64,000 bases of DNA from Paralvinella palmiformis (taxonomy: Eukaryota > Annelida > Polychaeta > Terebellida > Alvinellidae): contig JAODUP010000511.1 in the NCBI GenBank assembly GCA_025642065.1, positions 62,001 through 126,000 of the forward strand, read 5' to 3'. The translations under genes were made by a program, and so were the position numbers. Shown one piece after another: positions 35,680 through 47,862 of this stretch. Numbering within the stretch: the stretch's first letter is position 1; each line of letters starts with the position of its first letter. The notes beneath the pieces are model-generated. The model was given only the letters and a program-made list of their open reading frames with translations. It had not been told where the DNA came from and ran no database searches.

Positions 35680-38600
35680 CCCAGTGATGTGACTAAAATT
35701 ACATGTAGTACACACACACACACACACACACAGAGACATACAGACGCTGACACAGTGTTCGACATTGTTTGCAGATGATTATACAACATATTTCGTCCGT
35801 AAAACTATACTCCGCAAGATAGCCACCAGATATGGAGGCGCCATTTAGCATCACCGTGATAAGGTGGACATGATCACCGGGAGTAGCCCAGTTTATCTTC
35901 TGTCAATTATTAGCCCCCGTGCGACCAGCATATAACGAGTTAGGCTACAGCCTGACTGCTATGACACATCAGTATATATTATAACATTATACATACATGA
36001 ACGTGTATGTATACATTACCCATACACATATATACGACATTCACTACATTCTTGTGTCTGTGCATTAATATGCTATACATTTAAGTACCCTTTATGTTAC
36101 AAAACAATACTCAACCCCTCTGTATAAAAATACATTATTATTACAATGCATAGTGTGCGTATGTGCGTCACAATCTTTACTGTGTATAAATACGGGTAAT
36201 ATTTTTAATTATAAGCATTCATCACTGAATATATACCACACATATGCATTATTAAAAACTGCACAATACATTTCATCGTCATTACTACAATCTGGATATA
36301 GTGCGCGCGCACACACAAATACACACGTGCGAGAACACACATACACAGACAGTATGCACATGTTTTACTTTTTACACATCATAACCTAAGCGTACAATAA
36401 TGGTCATACAATATACTGTACAAAGACCCCAAGCACAACATGCTGCACACATCCATTACCATATCCAAATAATGGATCCATACATTACAAAACATACACA
36501 TAGTCTATTATGCGAATATGCTATACACACATCATTCATTATACACTGTGTTATTGTGAACATTCACTATTACACTATTTACACATAACGTACAGCCACA
36601 TATCGCAGAGTATCACCTTTCTTTTAACCAACACCATAGTCAATACAATACATGTACGTATCAACAACAACACATCGCCCTGAATTCCAGGGATGCTCCT
36701 CCCACTATCTGACTGTCCCACAGAGTGTTAGAACATGCCTATCACAGAGGCATCACAGTCTCTGTTAATCTCGACACACTACATCATATTACAAATTTGG
36801 AAGCATCTGTTTACACAATACATCATGTTGTTCTCCGGTAAAATAATTACCACACACACACACACACACACACACTTTGGGTCCATCCAGCTCCAACTAA
36901 ATGCCACACAATAAGCCATTAACAACCAGTAATTAGTCTAGGCCTGTCGCTGTAAGTAGGTTTTAACGCACTCATTTGTAGCCATTTTGGATCTGTTTTG
37001 CACATGTTTTTGCCAATCCTCGATTAGGCAGAATACAAACGCCATAGTATTCTCTATTATTACTATATTTCGATAGTCCAGTCCGCTATCTATGCAAATA
37101 AAAGCGAATGTATGCGTGTTCGCAAAAATTCTAACGAAATAGTCTTTAGCGACGTTGAATATGACATTGGTTGGTACTATTACTGGGATTACGATGTTTA
37201 TTCATTAAAATTCGTGTTTGATTATTCTAAATCCTAAATAATATGGGACGCAGGCCCAAGTAGCCCTCCACGGGAGCGCTCAGAGCGCAGGTTTTAAGCT
37301 TGTTATACATATTACAACCAAATCACTGGATGGCTAGTCTTTATAATCTCTTCCTACTCGTCAAGGTCATTCATTCCCCCGGTCAATTTCCACAACCCCC
37401 ATAAGTACTACATCCTGTGTACATACACTGAGTCCGGGCAAGGGATCCTATAAATGCCGTACTAAAGAACGGTTTGCAAATCATTAAGGCTTTTCAATCA
37501 CGAGCACTCAAATATTACGGCGTCATGCTCGGTTTGGTGCGACACAAGATAAATTTATCAGTTTTCTCTACATGCTGATATCTGTTGCTGCCCTACTGAA
37601 CATCCAAACCGGTTGGCAACGTCTCTGCCCGTTTGTTATAAACAACCTGGCGTCGGATTTCGTTTGCCGTCCAATCAATATTGATTCGTCCCTAACCACG
37701 AAGACGCTCATCGTTTATGATCACCGAACACATTCCATTAATGTGACTGGACATCACCTGACACTAGACCACAATCTGTCTGTTCTGTTGTCATCATTAC
37801 CATCACATTATCCAACATACATCCTCATCCAGTGACAGGTTTATTTCTAATTGTGCCATCTGCCACCAGCTGGCAGCAATTGCGTGCTTCTTATTACATA
37901 TACGTATACAATATTTACCACCAATGTTAATCACACATATTCGCGTAACTAATTCCGTAAACATTCCGATAACATATGACGAGGAAAATAGTGACTGGTT
38001 TATCCGGCTACCGTTAACGTTGTCTAAGAGTAAACGAACACACATAAACGAGGCGCACCTATCTGTGCTTGATTCGTGTGGCATCACGACCTCTGTATCA
38101 ACGAAACAGTGATAAACAAACAAACACACACGAAGTTTAAACACATTTTCCATATATGTAATAGGTGGCAAATAGTTGGAGCCGAAGTCCTCTTTACGGG
38201 TCACTTACTGCCCGAGTATTGTTTTATGTTCCGTGTATTAGCCGCGATAATTATTAGCCAAAATTTACCAAATATTCAACCTATTTATATCACATCTGCG
38301 AATAGCATGTACCGAATTGTGATGAGCTCACCACGTTTTATGTAACCTTTATACAAATGTCATCATTCTTCACCTCAACCGCAATCTGCCCCTGACAACA
38401 GATGCTGGTCAAACTACATCTGGTTGTTGAAGTTTTCATTCGGCAGATGCAGCATTACCTTATTTTTGGTGGAGGCAAAAATTCGGGGAGAAAAATCTTT
38501 AAAAGGGACCGTTTGTTTGATAGTTTCATTCATTCTATAACAGTTATACAGCTGATACGTTGGACAACTGATGAACCCATTAGAAAGCTTTCCATTAACA

Positions 38601-39040
38601 GCAAGCTTCTAGTCACAAAATGCCATCGTGACCGTGCGTACCATTAATTCATGGAAGGAAAACTACTAATTTCGGTTGATGCACTCTACAGGTAGAGCGA
38701 GCCGGTGATGTTTTCCTTGGCAGCTGTTAATAAAATTGGCTTTAGACAGCATTCGATGGTACTGCGTGAACGGATGTTTGTATACGAACTGATGAGGCCG
38801 TTCAGAAGACAGCTATCTGGTATGGATCGAGTTGTCTGTCCTTGAATGAACACATCCGGCGTCGTGTGTCCTCATCAATCTTTCATTTTCCAAAATCAGT
38901 TCTGGACATCCGCTTAAAATGGCTGATTGGCAGCTTCTGGTTAAAAGTCCTCATATAAGGAGTGTCTAAAAGTAGCTCCATCACCTTCACTCATATGGCG
39001 GCAGCACATAGAGATGGAGCCGGAGTTTCTAGAGGCTGGC
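35680..39040. other. No gene seen
   Basis: AT-rich with CA/TG tracts (35711-35730, 36300-36350, 36850-36875). Several short open frames on both strands have no recognisable product. If the upstream exons at 47 kb are used, this is intron. Confidence 0.5.
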
Positions 39041-39059
39041 CACTGTCAGTGTTGTATGT

Positions 39060-39255
39060 GATGATGATGATGATTGGTGTTTTACGGCCACTTTTGTGCA
39101 CATGGTAGATTAAATTGGCCGAGCGACCTCCAAAGGTAATGAAGTGAAGGCAAAGATGAAACACCTTTCAGATATGCACACGCCGAGATTCGAACTCAGG
39201 AGGTAGTGATCTGTGATCCAACGCACTACCAACTAGACAACAGATGCACCCCCAG
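39060..39255 (-). mobile_element. SINE family A, full length
   Basis: Exact 12-base duplication AGTGTTGTATGT at 39048-39059 and 39256-39267. Confidence 0.95.
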
Positions 39256-39330
39256 AGTGTTGTATGTAGTTGAGAGTTTTATGTAGTTGAAGGATTTATA
39301 ATATGTGATTTCAACTTCCAATGTTTTGTG

Positions 39331-39332
<2 letters not shown>

Positions 39333-39367
<35 letters not shown>
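39333..39367. repeat. (TA)n microsatellite
   Basis: About 17 TA units. Confidence 0.95.
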
Positions 39368-39369
<2 letters not shown>

Positions 39370-39969
39370 TATTTTCATGTAGAGATTAAATCTGGTTGTT
39401 AATCTATGGGATAGTTCTTGTTTTGTGGTATCCGGGTGCATTATGATGAATCAAGATGATAAACCTATTGATCCTAATTCATGCAGCACAATAGCCAGGC
39501 TTTTTTGCCATTAACATTCAGCTGCGGAAATTGATGGCCAAAACCAACTTTGGTCATGTCTAACAATTTGACGAGAATGGGCGGTGGACACGGTAATTCA
39601 AAGCGAACGTTATTCATACCAGATAGTGTCTTCCATGGCGAAGTACCAATTCAGTTCAGTGGTAACTTGTTAAAATAAATACCACCCGCTAAAGGCCACC
39701 AAACGGCAGTAATTTTTTTATAGAAAATATTTATTTTTTAGAAGCATTAACAGTGTAGAGGGAGTGACTCACGCCAGAGTAGTTTTAATATACCAGTCTG
39801 TTAGCCAGACTGCCAAAATTACTTTTTTTCTGGTTAAAAGCTTGGAAACAGATAATCATCATAAAATATCATGACCTACAACGCGGTGTGTGTGATATTT
39901 TTCGACATACGTCACTTGCCTTAATTTAAAACTGTGCTTACATCCATTGATATAAGTGTCGTATGTTTA

Positions 39970-40325
39970 ATGGAGAGAAAAATGGCTCGGAAGATGTCAT
40001 TGTCAAAGAAGACACAGTAGTCTCATCCTCGTCATCACAAGGATGTGTACATTGGCCAGACACCATCTTCTTTAAAGCGGGGTGTGCAACTGTCTTAGGT
40101 GGTGGCTGACAGCTTAAAACCTGACATCGGAATCCTAATCTCGCCGCGGTCACTGTTTCTTGGATGACCTCCGCATTTTGCTTCAATCTGCCGGGATAGT
40201 CCTGGATGATGATGATGATTGGTGTTTTACGGCCACGTTTGTGCACATGACACGCTAAATGGGTCGAGCGACCTCCAAAGGTAATGAAGCGAAGTCAAAG
40301 ATGAAACAACCTTCAGATATGCCCA
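39970..40325. repeat. Local duplication, copy 1
   Basis: Shares ATGGCTCGGAAGATGTCA, AGTAGTCTCATCCTCGTCAT and CTGCCGGGATAGTCCTGGAT with copy 2 at 41630-41920, and carries the left part of the SINE. Copy 2 lacks about 55 bases present here (between 40077 and 40155). The minus strand has an open frame across it with no recognised family. Confidence 0.85.
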
Positions 40326-40393
40326 CACCGAGATTCAAACACGGTTGGTAGTGATCAGTAGTCCAACACGCTACTGCTAGACCACTGAGGCGC
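40207..40393 (-). mobile_element. SINE family A, full length
   Basis: Flanked by CCGGGATAGTCCTGGA (40191-40206) and CCGGGACAGTCCTGGA (40394-40409), differing at one base. Confidence 0.95.
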
Positions 40394-41439
40394 CCGGGAC
40401 AGTCCTGGAGCAGTTCAGTCATCGGTGTGACTGTGAAGCTTCCTCGGGTCATCTTCTGACTCAACTTGCCAGTAGTGTTAGTTCTGTGTACATCTTATGT
40501 GGCCAATCGGGTTTATTAACCAGTCACCTTTTCACATGACAGTAAATCGGTGACTTCTTATAGCCAGATCTTTTAATGAACGACTCAAAGTGACAACAAA
40601 TTAATCAGGCAATTATATTTAACTGACGACGAGAAGTTTTTGCCACACCGTCCGGGTAATTCATTTAAGCACCAACGGCCATTGTTGGAAACATCGGCTG
40701 AAGTTTCCCCTCCCGCCCACGAACGGCCACTGTTGGAAACATCGGCTGAAGTTTCAACCCCCCCCCCGCTTTTCCAACTTATGTCTAGACATCTTACACC
40801 TGACTTCACCTGTGTCACATACCTATTATCACCACAGCACGGATCTCCCATAAAACTGTCCTCGGGCAGCCTGAGTAGCCAGTAGCTCAGGACAGAACCT
40901 GAACACCACAAATATTACACATCAGACGTATTTGATCATCAGGAAATAATAACAGCAGTGACCATAATAATAATAATTATTATAACAACAACAACAACAT
41001 TATTACAGTAGACATATCACCGTATATGCTGGCAGTATATACGCCATAAGTCAACATACGTCCTACACCACGTCATCCGGCCCCGCCATATGTGGCAGCA
41101 TCAAGCTAATACACGGGACATGGTGTGGCTAAATAACAACAGCTACTGCATGTAGAAGAGCTGATGATATCAAGTCGCACTACACAACACACACGCTCTC
41201 TACAGCCATAATAGCTGAAATAAAGAACTGAACAAGAGAGACAGAGAGAGAGAAAGACTGCAGTAAGCTGACATATTGACTGCAGTAGGATGGCCAGGAC
41301 AGCTGATCAAACATTAGGACAGAAATCTGGCTAGTTTGCACAATATATAATCGATGTCGCTCGGATGATGGGACGATCTGTAACAATTAGTTGACTGCGT
41401 ACGAAATGACGGTCAATGGATTAATCAATTATAAAGCCC

Positions 41440-42035
41440 ATGAAGAGCCTTGTCTGTTTGATAATGATACCGTCATACAAATATTGTGTTCGATCTCGAA
41501 TGGAACAAAAGAAGAAAAAATCCCACCATCTCTCAAAAGGACGCCCCAAATCGATGAATTTTCAATTATAGTCAAAGGTAAATACGGAACGGTATAACAA
41601 CTGACTTCGAGTTGATTTTTCCACTTGGATAGAAAATGGCTCGGAAGATGTCAGTGTCAAAGACAACACAGTAGTCTCATCCTCGTCATCAGAAGGATGT
41701 GCACATTGGCCATACACCATCTTCTTTAAAGGTGGTGGCTGATAGCTTAAAATCTTGGATGATCTCCGCAGTCTGCTTCAATCTGCCGGGATAGTCCTGG
41801 ATGATGATGATGATGATTGCTGTTTTACGGCCACTTTTGTGCACATGACACGCTAAATGGGTCGAACGACCTCCAAAGGTAATAAAGTGAAGTCAAAGAT
41901 GATACAACCTTCAGATATGCCAAGAAGAGCCTTGTCTGTTTAATACCGTCATACAAGAATTTTCAATTATAGTCAAGGGTAAATACGGAACTGTAACAAC
42001 TGATTTCGAGTTAATTTTTCCACTTGGATGTTATT
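41440..42035. repeat. Flanking sequence duplicated around copy 2
   Basis: GAAGAGCCTTGTCTGTTT, ACCGTCATACAA, GAATTTTCAATTATAGTC and TTTTTCCACTTGGAT occur at 41442-41633 and again, shortened, at 41923-42030. The block from 41630 to 41920 lies between them. Confidence 0.85.
41630..41920. repeat. Local duplication, copy 2, with truncated SINE
   Basis: The counterpart of 39970-40325, including the SINE's left part (41800-41920), which stops abruptly at CAGATATGCC. No second target duplication is present, so the SINE arrived by duplication and not by its own insertion. Confidence 0.85.
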
Positions 42036-42279
42036 TATGTTTAATGTGTTAGGTTTGTACCTGGACACCTTCTAGCCTGGGTACCGTACACCATTACCAC
42101 AATAAAATATTGAATAAAAATGCTGAATCGTAACTGAAGTCTGACCACTGTCTCAATCCTATCGGAATGTGCGTATGTGCAGAGAATATCATAATCAATA
42201 ATGAAACAAACATATGGATGATTCATGAGGAAACTGAAACTTCGAAGGATAACGTGCAAAGTCTCACCAGTTTGGTCAG

Positions 42280-42560
42280 GAACGGTTCATGAACATGTCA
42301 ATGCACAGGATTCATGAACAGTTCAAGAGTGGTTCTTGAAGATGAAATGGTCCTATTCATGAGCAGTTCACGAATAGTTCAAGGCATAGTTGATGAATTG
42401 TTGAAAAAACTTCATGAGTACTGAGCTCAGGAACAGTTCATGGATGATTCTTGAATATGAAATGGCCCTATTCATGAAACTACCACAGTATATGAACACT
42501 TCATAAATACTACAGATGAATAGTTCAGAAACATTTGATGCAGTTCATAGACAATTAAGC
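42280..42560. repeat. Degenerate repeats of a TTCATGAACAGTTCA-like unit
   Basis: Variants of TTCATGAACAGTTC and of TGAAGATGAAATGG.CCTATTCATGA recur several times at irregular spacing. Confidence 0.75.
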
Positions 42561-42921
42561 CACATTCTAGCAAAAGGCAAAAAAAAAGCAAATCACCTCA
42601 AAACTCATGATTGTCCAACTATAACAAGCTCAGCTCAGAACAAAATGGTTGTCGGAATATATCACTAGCTAACAAGTTATATTTATTACCATTTCTGAAT
42701 TGCTGTATTTTCAATTATCTCAGCAACGGATTACTAATAATTCATCCACTGACCCTGTAACAGTTCATCTTTAGTGAACTATTTTCACAGGCAATTTACC
42801 AGCAAGATGTCATCCACTACCCCCCCCCAACTGTAGAAATGGACCACGAATGATTAAGCTAGCTAGCAGGACATCATTGACTGTGAAGTCAGTGCAGTTA
42901 AAAAATGGACAATTATAACAC

Positions 42922-43424
42922 CATCCACTGACCTGTGACGGCTGGTCACTTTGAACAACCTGCAAACATAACACCATCCACCGATCTATGACAATGAATT
43001 GGTCACAGTGAACAACGGGCAAATATAACAACATCCACTGACCTATGACAATTGGTCACAGTGAACAATAGACAAACGTAACACCATCCACTGACCTATG
43101 ACAACTGATCACAGTGAACAATGTGCAAACATAACACCATCCACTGATCTATGACAACTGGTCACAGTGAACAATGTGCAAATATAACAACATCCACTGA
43201 CCTATGACAACTGGTCACAGTGAACAACAGGCAAATATAACACCATCCACTGACCTATGACAACTGGTCACAGTGAACAACGGGCAAATATAACACCATC
43301 CACTGACCTATGACAACTGGTCACAGTGAACAACGGGCAAATATAACACCATCCACTGACCTATGACAACTGGTCACAGTGAACAACAGGCAAATATAAC
43401 ACCATCCACTGACCTATGACAACT
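42922..43424. repeat. Minisatellite, 53-bp unit
   Basis: About 9.5 copies of a unit containing CATCCACTGACCTATGACAA, CTGGTCACAGTGAACAAC and GGCAAATATAACAC. Starts of CATCCA at 42922, 42975, 43032, 43085, 43138, 43191, 43244, 43297, 43350 and 43403 give a steady 53-base period with one 57-base step. Copies become more alike towards 43400. Confidence 0.97.
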
Positions 43425-43437
43425 CTCAGTGGGGTGG

Positions 43438-43492
43438 ATAATGATTGGTGTTTTACGGCCACTTTTGTGCACATGGTAGGCTAAATGGGCCT
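43438..43492 (-). repeat. SINE family A, 3' fragment
   Basis: Only the tail end (TTTTACGGCCACTTTTGTGC to AAATGGGC), adjoining the 53-bp minisatellite. Confidence 0.85.
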
Positions 43493-43674
43493 TGGGTGGA
43501 GGATGGAAAGGCTAAAGCTAACCTATTTCACTAACACTGACGATATATTATTGATATGTTCACAGGACAGTATTGATTTCCACAGCTGGTCTTTTTTTTA
43601 GTTTATACCACACGTTGACAGCTTTGTGAAAAATGGTGTTGATTAACTGTCACTTAGTGGTAATATCAACATGT

Positions 43675-43696
43675 GTGTGCGCGCGCGTGCGCGCAT
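43675..43696. repeat. Alternating CG/TG tract
   Basis: Reads GTGTGCGCGCGCGTGCGCGC. Short alternating purine-pyrimidine DNA. Confidence 0.8.
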
Positions 43697-43884
43697 GATA
43701 TTATCAGACCAAAAGCTAACTGATAGATGAAACATCATACAACACGACGAAGGCTGTGATCAGCCTACTCAGGTGATCCCAGAAGGAATGCAAGGCAGTG
43801 CACGATACACTCTGCACCATGGTAACCTCACTCGCTGTCTGTACGCATTCGCACGTACGTATTCCTCCATATACATCAAAATGC

Positions 43885-44040
43885 CCAAGCGTGGTCGGAC
43901 ACATATCTATAGCACCTGGGTTCAAACTCTGGTTGGGTTATGTCAGAAGGGTGTTTCATCTTTCACGTCATCCCATTACATTTGGAGGTCGCTTGACCCA
44001 TTTTTAGCCTACCTTGTGCACAAAAGTGGCTGTAAAACAG
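43885..44040 (+). mobile_element. SINE family A, plus-strand copy, head partly lost
   Basis: Reads CACCTGGGTTCAAACTCTGG (box B), then AGAAGGGTGTTTCATCTTTC and the tail GTGGCTGTAAAACAGCAACA. This is the only plus-oriented family A copy between the ORP stop and the 47-kb exons. Confidence 0.85.
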
Positions 44041-45663
44041 CAACATATGTTTTGGATGATCTAATTAGCCTGTACCCACAGTCAGACGTACTTCCACCAG
44101 AAGCGCCACCATTCAACGCTGAGACCTTTATATCTTTTATGATTGAACGCAATATAATCAAGCAGAAGCCGAATGTTGACTTTCTCTTGATAACATTCAT
44201 CATCATAGACAGATTCCAGTCGAAAATGAAGGTTCATAACCCGGTCCCTGGATCCGCCTGAGCTATATAAGTCCTGCTATTAATATTAGCCCCAACTGAT
44301 TCCCGGCAATCCCGACAACTAAATCACAATATCCAGAAACAAACTCTTCGTATCTCTGAAAAAGCATTGGTCTCCGCCGGTGTACATTCAACAAGTCTTA
44401 AGTTAACCGCGAGAAAGCATAATCCCTTCCCCAGGAGCACAACACCCACTGGCCATCTGCCACTGACCTAAGTCTGTTTCGCTGTTCTGACCTCAAAAAC
44501 TCCAATAAATAGGACACACCCGGTATCCAGTCCTTGATCTGGGCTACGAGCTGTGATGAATGTTGGCAATATTGGCATATAACGTGGCCATTACACAGAC
44601 TACTATGATGGTGGTTATAGATCTTTGCCAGTTTGTTGATGAATTAGGCGAAATAAGCACTAACACACACACACACAGAGAGAGAGAGAGGGGAGGATTC
44701 TTACCAATAATGGCTTAAGCCAAACGTTTCCTATGCAGCTGCATGGACCCCGTAAACACACACACATACGCGCACACACACACACACCCCGCATTTTTTT
44801 ACCTATAAATGGTTTAAGCTAAACATTTCCTAAGCAGCTGCCTGACACACACACACACACACACACACAAACCAACATTATTTTCAATTATGTTATTTGT
44901 ATGATAATGTAATTTCCGGGTATACCTAATATTGTCAATTAGTACAAAAACCTAATATGATATCTGAAGCATAAAACATCACATACAGTCCCAGGAAATA
45001 ATTCTTCTTGTTCCAAATAAACCAGGAAAAACTTCTACACTAAAACAGATGATGGCATAACTATGATGTCTGTAACAAGTAATTGTGGCTTATATAACGT
45101 CTATAGTCATCTAAGAACATGTAACATATGTAGTAATCTTGTAATGGGGACAGTTATCATACAGTGTGCGTGCATGTGTGTGTGTGTAAGAAATTAGGCA
45201 CCAGCACAAAGAATACAACTGTCACATCTTCCGAAAGATTCATCAGGTTAATGACATTTGATAGCAAATCCCCATACTAAAACATGCACAATTTTCTAAA
45301 AAGGCTACTACAAAGTTCTTTACTGAAACTAAAAAAACCTGAAAATCAAATCAGCGATACAGTTATGATAACTGAAACAAGAACAGCCACGTCAAAACTT
45401 AGTCCAGTTGTGAGAATGTGCAAGGCTATGTGTGGTTATGTGCCAGCAATATTGGAAGAATGCACATTCAGAAAATGTGGTATACAATTTTGTTTTGATA
45501 AATGATAAGACAATGATAAGACTAAGGTTCCACGAAATAAAATTGGACAATAAACATTTTAACTGATGCCACAGCCAATATGTGTTTACAAAACATTTCT
45601 ATAAGAAGATTAAGGAAGACAAATGGCACAGTACTGCCATCTATTGAGTGGACAATACATACT

Positions 45664-45955
45664 GTGTGGCCTATTGCGGGTAAGAGCGTGGGACTTTCTT
45701 ACTCGTGGTCATGCTGTGTGGGAGGTCGGAGGTTCGAATCCCGACCGTGGCACTACAGTAGGAGGAGTTTTTCATCCCACCAGGTCACTGGCAAGGTTGT
45801 CTCCACCAAATATGCCATATATTGTAAATTCTAAATTTATTTACAATTAGTCTTTGCTGTGAAGCAGTAAATTACAGACCATATGGGTCTCCCTCATTTG
45901 AGGTAGCTAAGCCACATTAAATAACTGCGACCATTATTATTATATTCTTTTACAG
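45664..45955 (+). mobile_element. SINE family B, full length
   Basis: Matches the copy at 724-972, with box B GGTTCGAATCCCG intact. It has an extra central segment (AGTAAATTACAGACCATATG, GGTCTCCCTCATTTGAGG) absent from that copy. (ATT)n tail. Confidence 0.9.
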
Positions 45956-46752
45956 ATCTAACAGCATCGGTTACTACTACCGAAGACCAGGTAAATATTA
46001 TTATTATAAATTTATTATTATTATTATTATGATTTTTATATTCCACTTTTGGTATAGTGCCCTATCTGAAGGAGATTTTTACTGAAAAGCTCATAAGGTG
46101 GCAATAAATATAATTTCTGATCACGCTATAATATTTAATACCAATATTACCCATGATTTTGACACAAATGTTTCTCAACCAGACATTTCTGGCTGTGGAA
46201 TAATATTATTATATAAATGATATCTAGTATTTATTTATACTGTGATATCCTCTACAAACTGATGTTGCTTATATCAAAATTATCTGCTTGAATACAGCCT
46301 TAAAATACAAATACAAAACACATTGTCATATTATTAACCACTAACGTATACATTTTCACATAAAGTTAATTACGGATCAATAAATGTGGAAGGAAGCTGC
46401 TGTATTGATAAGGTGTAGGAAATTAACAGATATTAATTTCAACATTTACAACTTCAACTGGAACTGATATCTTCAACAACAGCAACTGATGGCTGAAGCT
46501 AATTACTTTTAAGTATATATGATCAATGTCACTTTACTGAATAGTTTAACAACTGTTGGCTACCATAATGTAAAATTAGAGTTTTTAGTAAGCTTGTGTA
46601 TATAGCAACTTCTGATTAGAGAAATTTGGATGAAATAATCTATATTAAACCTATATTTTCAAACACATCCCTGTATGGAACATGAGGATAATGGCAAATT
46701 AATCTCTTTATCAATATACAACATATGTAGCCATTATAGGTGATGAATCAAG

Positions 46753-46753
<1 letters not shown>

Positions 46754-46824
<71 letters not shown>
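46754..46824. repeat. (TA)n(GA)n compound microsatellite
   Basis: Long TA tract followed by a GA tract. Confidence 0.95.
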
Positions 46825-46827
<3 letters not shown>

Positions 46828-47091
46828 GGGTGGAAGTAAAATTTTTGCGTTCTTTGAACTGTTTTAAATATCTATTTTAAATCCATTTATATGATTTTCG
46901 CCACTTAAATAATCTGTTTTCAATAGCCTTTACATAAGTTGTTTAGTACAGGGAGTACTGTGCTCTGTACCACTAACAAATAACCTTGTAACAGTCTAAT
47001 CAGTCTAGCCAGGATACAAATATACACTGACATCAATAGATTGTATTTACTGAAATGTCATACATGTAACTGATTGAGTAAGGATGACATA

Positions 47092-47093
<2 letters not shown>

Positions 47094-47144
<51 letters not shown>
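47094..47144. repeat. (TA)n microsatellite
   Basis: The longest pure TA tract in the window, about 40 bases downstream (gene sense) of the donor of upstream exon U2. Confidence 0.95.
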
Positions 47145-47146
<2 letters not shown>

Positions 47147-47184
47147 CTATGAGAGAGAAATGTTTACTTAATCTCAATACTTAC

Positions 47185-47301
47185 CCATAACTGGTGAGTT
47201 TGATGACATGATGGAGTTCACAGGAACGGCGTCACCTGACGCCTGATTGCTGTTACTATTGTTTGCAGCCGTGGACGACAGAGAATCATAAATGGCAGGA
47301 T
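47185..47301 (-). CDS. OSBPL8: ORP gene, alternative upstream exon U2 (117 nt)
   Basis: Acceptor CCCGCAG and donor GTAAGT at 47184 frame a 117-nt open exon. It follows U1 in phase (G plus AT gives Asp) and ends with a single G, so it can join the shared exon at 25173 (G plus GT gives Gly). The peptide is low complexity, rich in Ser, Asn, Ala and Pro (DPAIYDSLSSTAANNSNSN), and probably disordered. No transcript evidence is available here; support is the splice sites, an open frame and matching phase. Confidence 0.7.
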
Positions 47302-47637
47302 CTGCGGGTAACATAAACAACAATAATGTGTCATATTATCTGATTGGACTCACAACCAAGTCGGCATTATGATGAAGAGTAAGTAAAGAAACATCGCCCA
47401 ATACAAATGATGTTGTTGTGTTATTCTAAAATATCTTAATCAGGTTAAATTTGTTGGGACTCTAAACTTCAATGTCACCAAAATAACAATTAACCCCAAA
47501 CCTGAAAACAACCGACTTTCTATTATTGCACCTGATATTTAAGTCTCTGTTCTCCAACAACCCCCCACCCCCAAAACCTAAGAGAAACAAAACAAAAATA
47601 GACATCATAAACCAATAGAGAGAAAGAGACAACTAAC

Positions 47638-47862
47638 CTATATTATAGGTTGTACAGACATCCTGCGAGCTGTGGCCATTCACAACCCGTCTGTCAACAA
47701 AAGGCATCGAGTTGTTGGTACCATTTTGTAGCATACTGCGACCACGAGGACTGTAGCTATAGCTACGCTGGACGGGAGGCTGGTGTCGTGCTGATGGCCT
47801 TTGCCGCTGAGATGACACACCACTGGAAGTGTTCTCGTCTTGTTGTCTGATGAATCGGACTG
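47638..47862 (-). CDS. OSBPL8: ORP gene, alternative upstream exon U1 (internal exon, 225 nt)
   Basis: Open in one frame from a good acceptor (pyrimidine-rich, ending CCGACAG) to a GTTAGT donor at 47637. It encodes a hydrophilic Ser/Arg/Gln/Asn-rich segment of about 75 residues, including SYSYSPRGRSMLQNG, with no recognised domain and probably disordered. It begins with two bases of a codon and ends in phase 1, which fits the next exon at 47301. The acceptor reads CAGCAG, so a one-codon-shorter alternative starting at 47859 is possible. Because it has an acceptor, a first exon should lie further upstream (above 47862). I could not identify it in the window. Confidence 0.7.

Noticed and set aside
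40640..40885. Short repeated peptide (ERPLLETSAEVS) in a plus-strand frame
   Set aside because: It comes from a single 50-base tandem duplication (CGGCCA.TGTTGGAAACATCG) next to a C-run, with no gene context.
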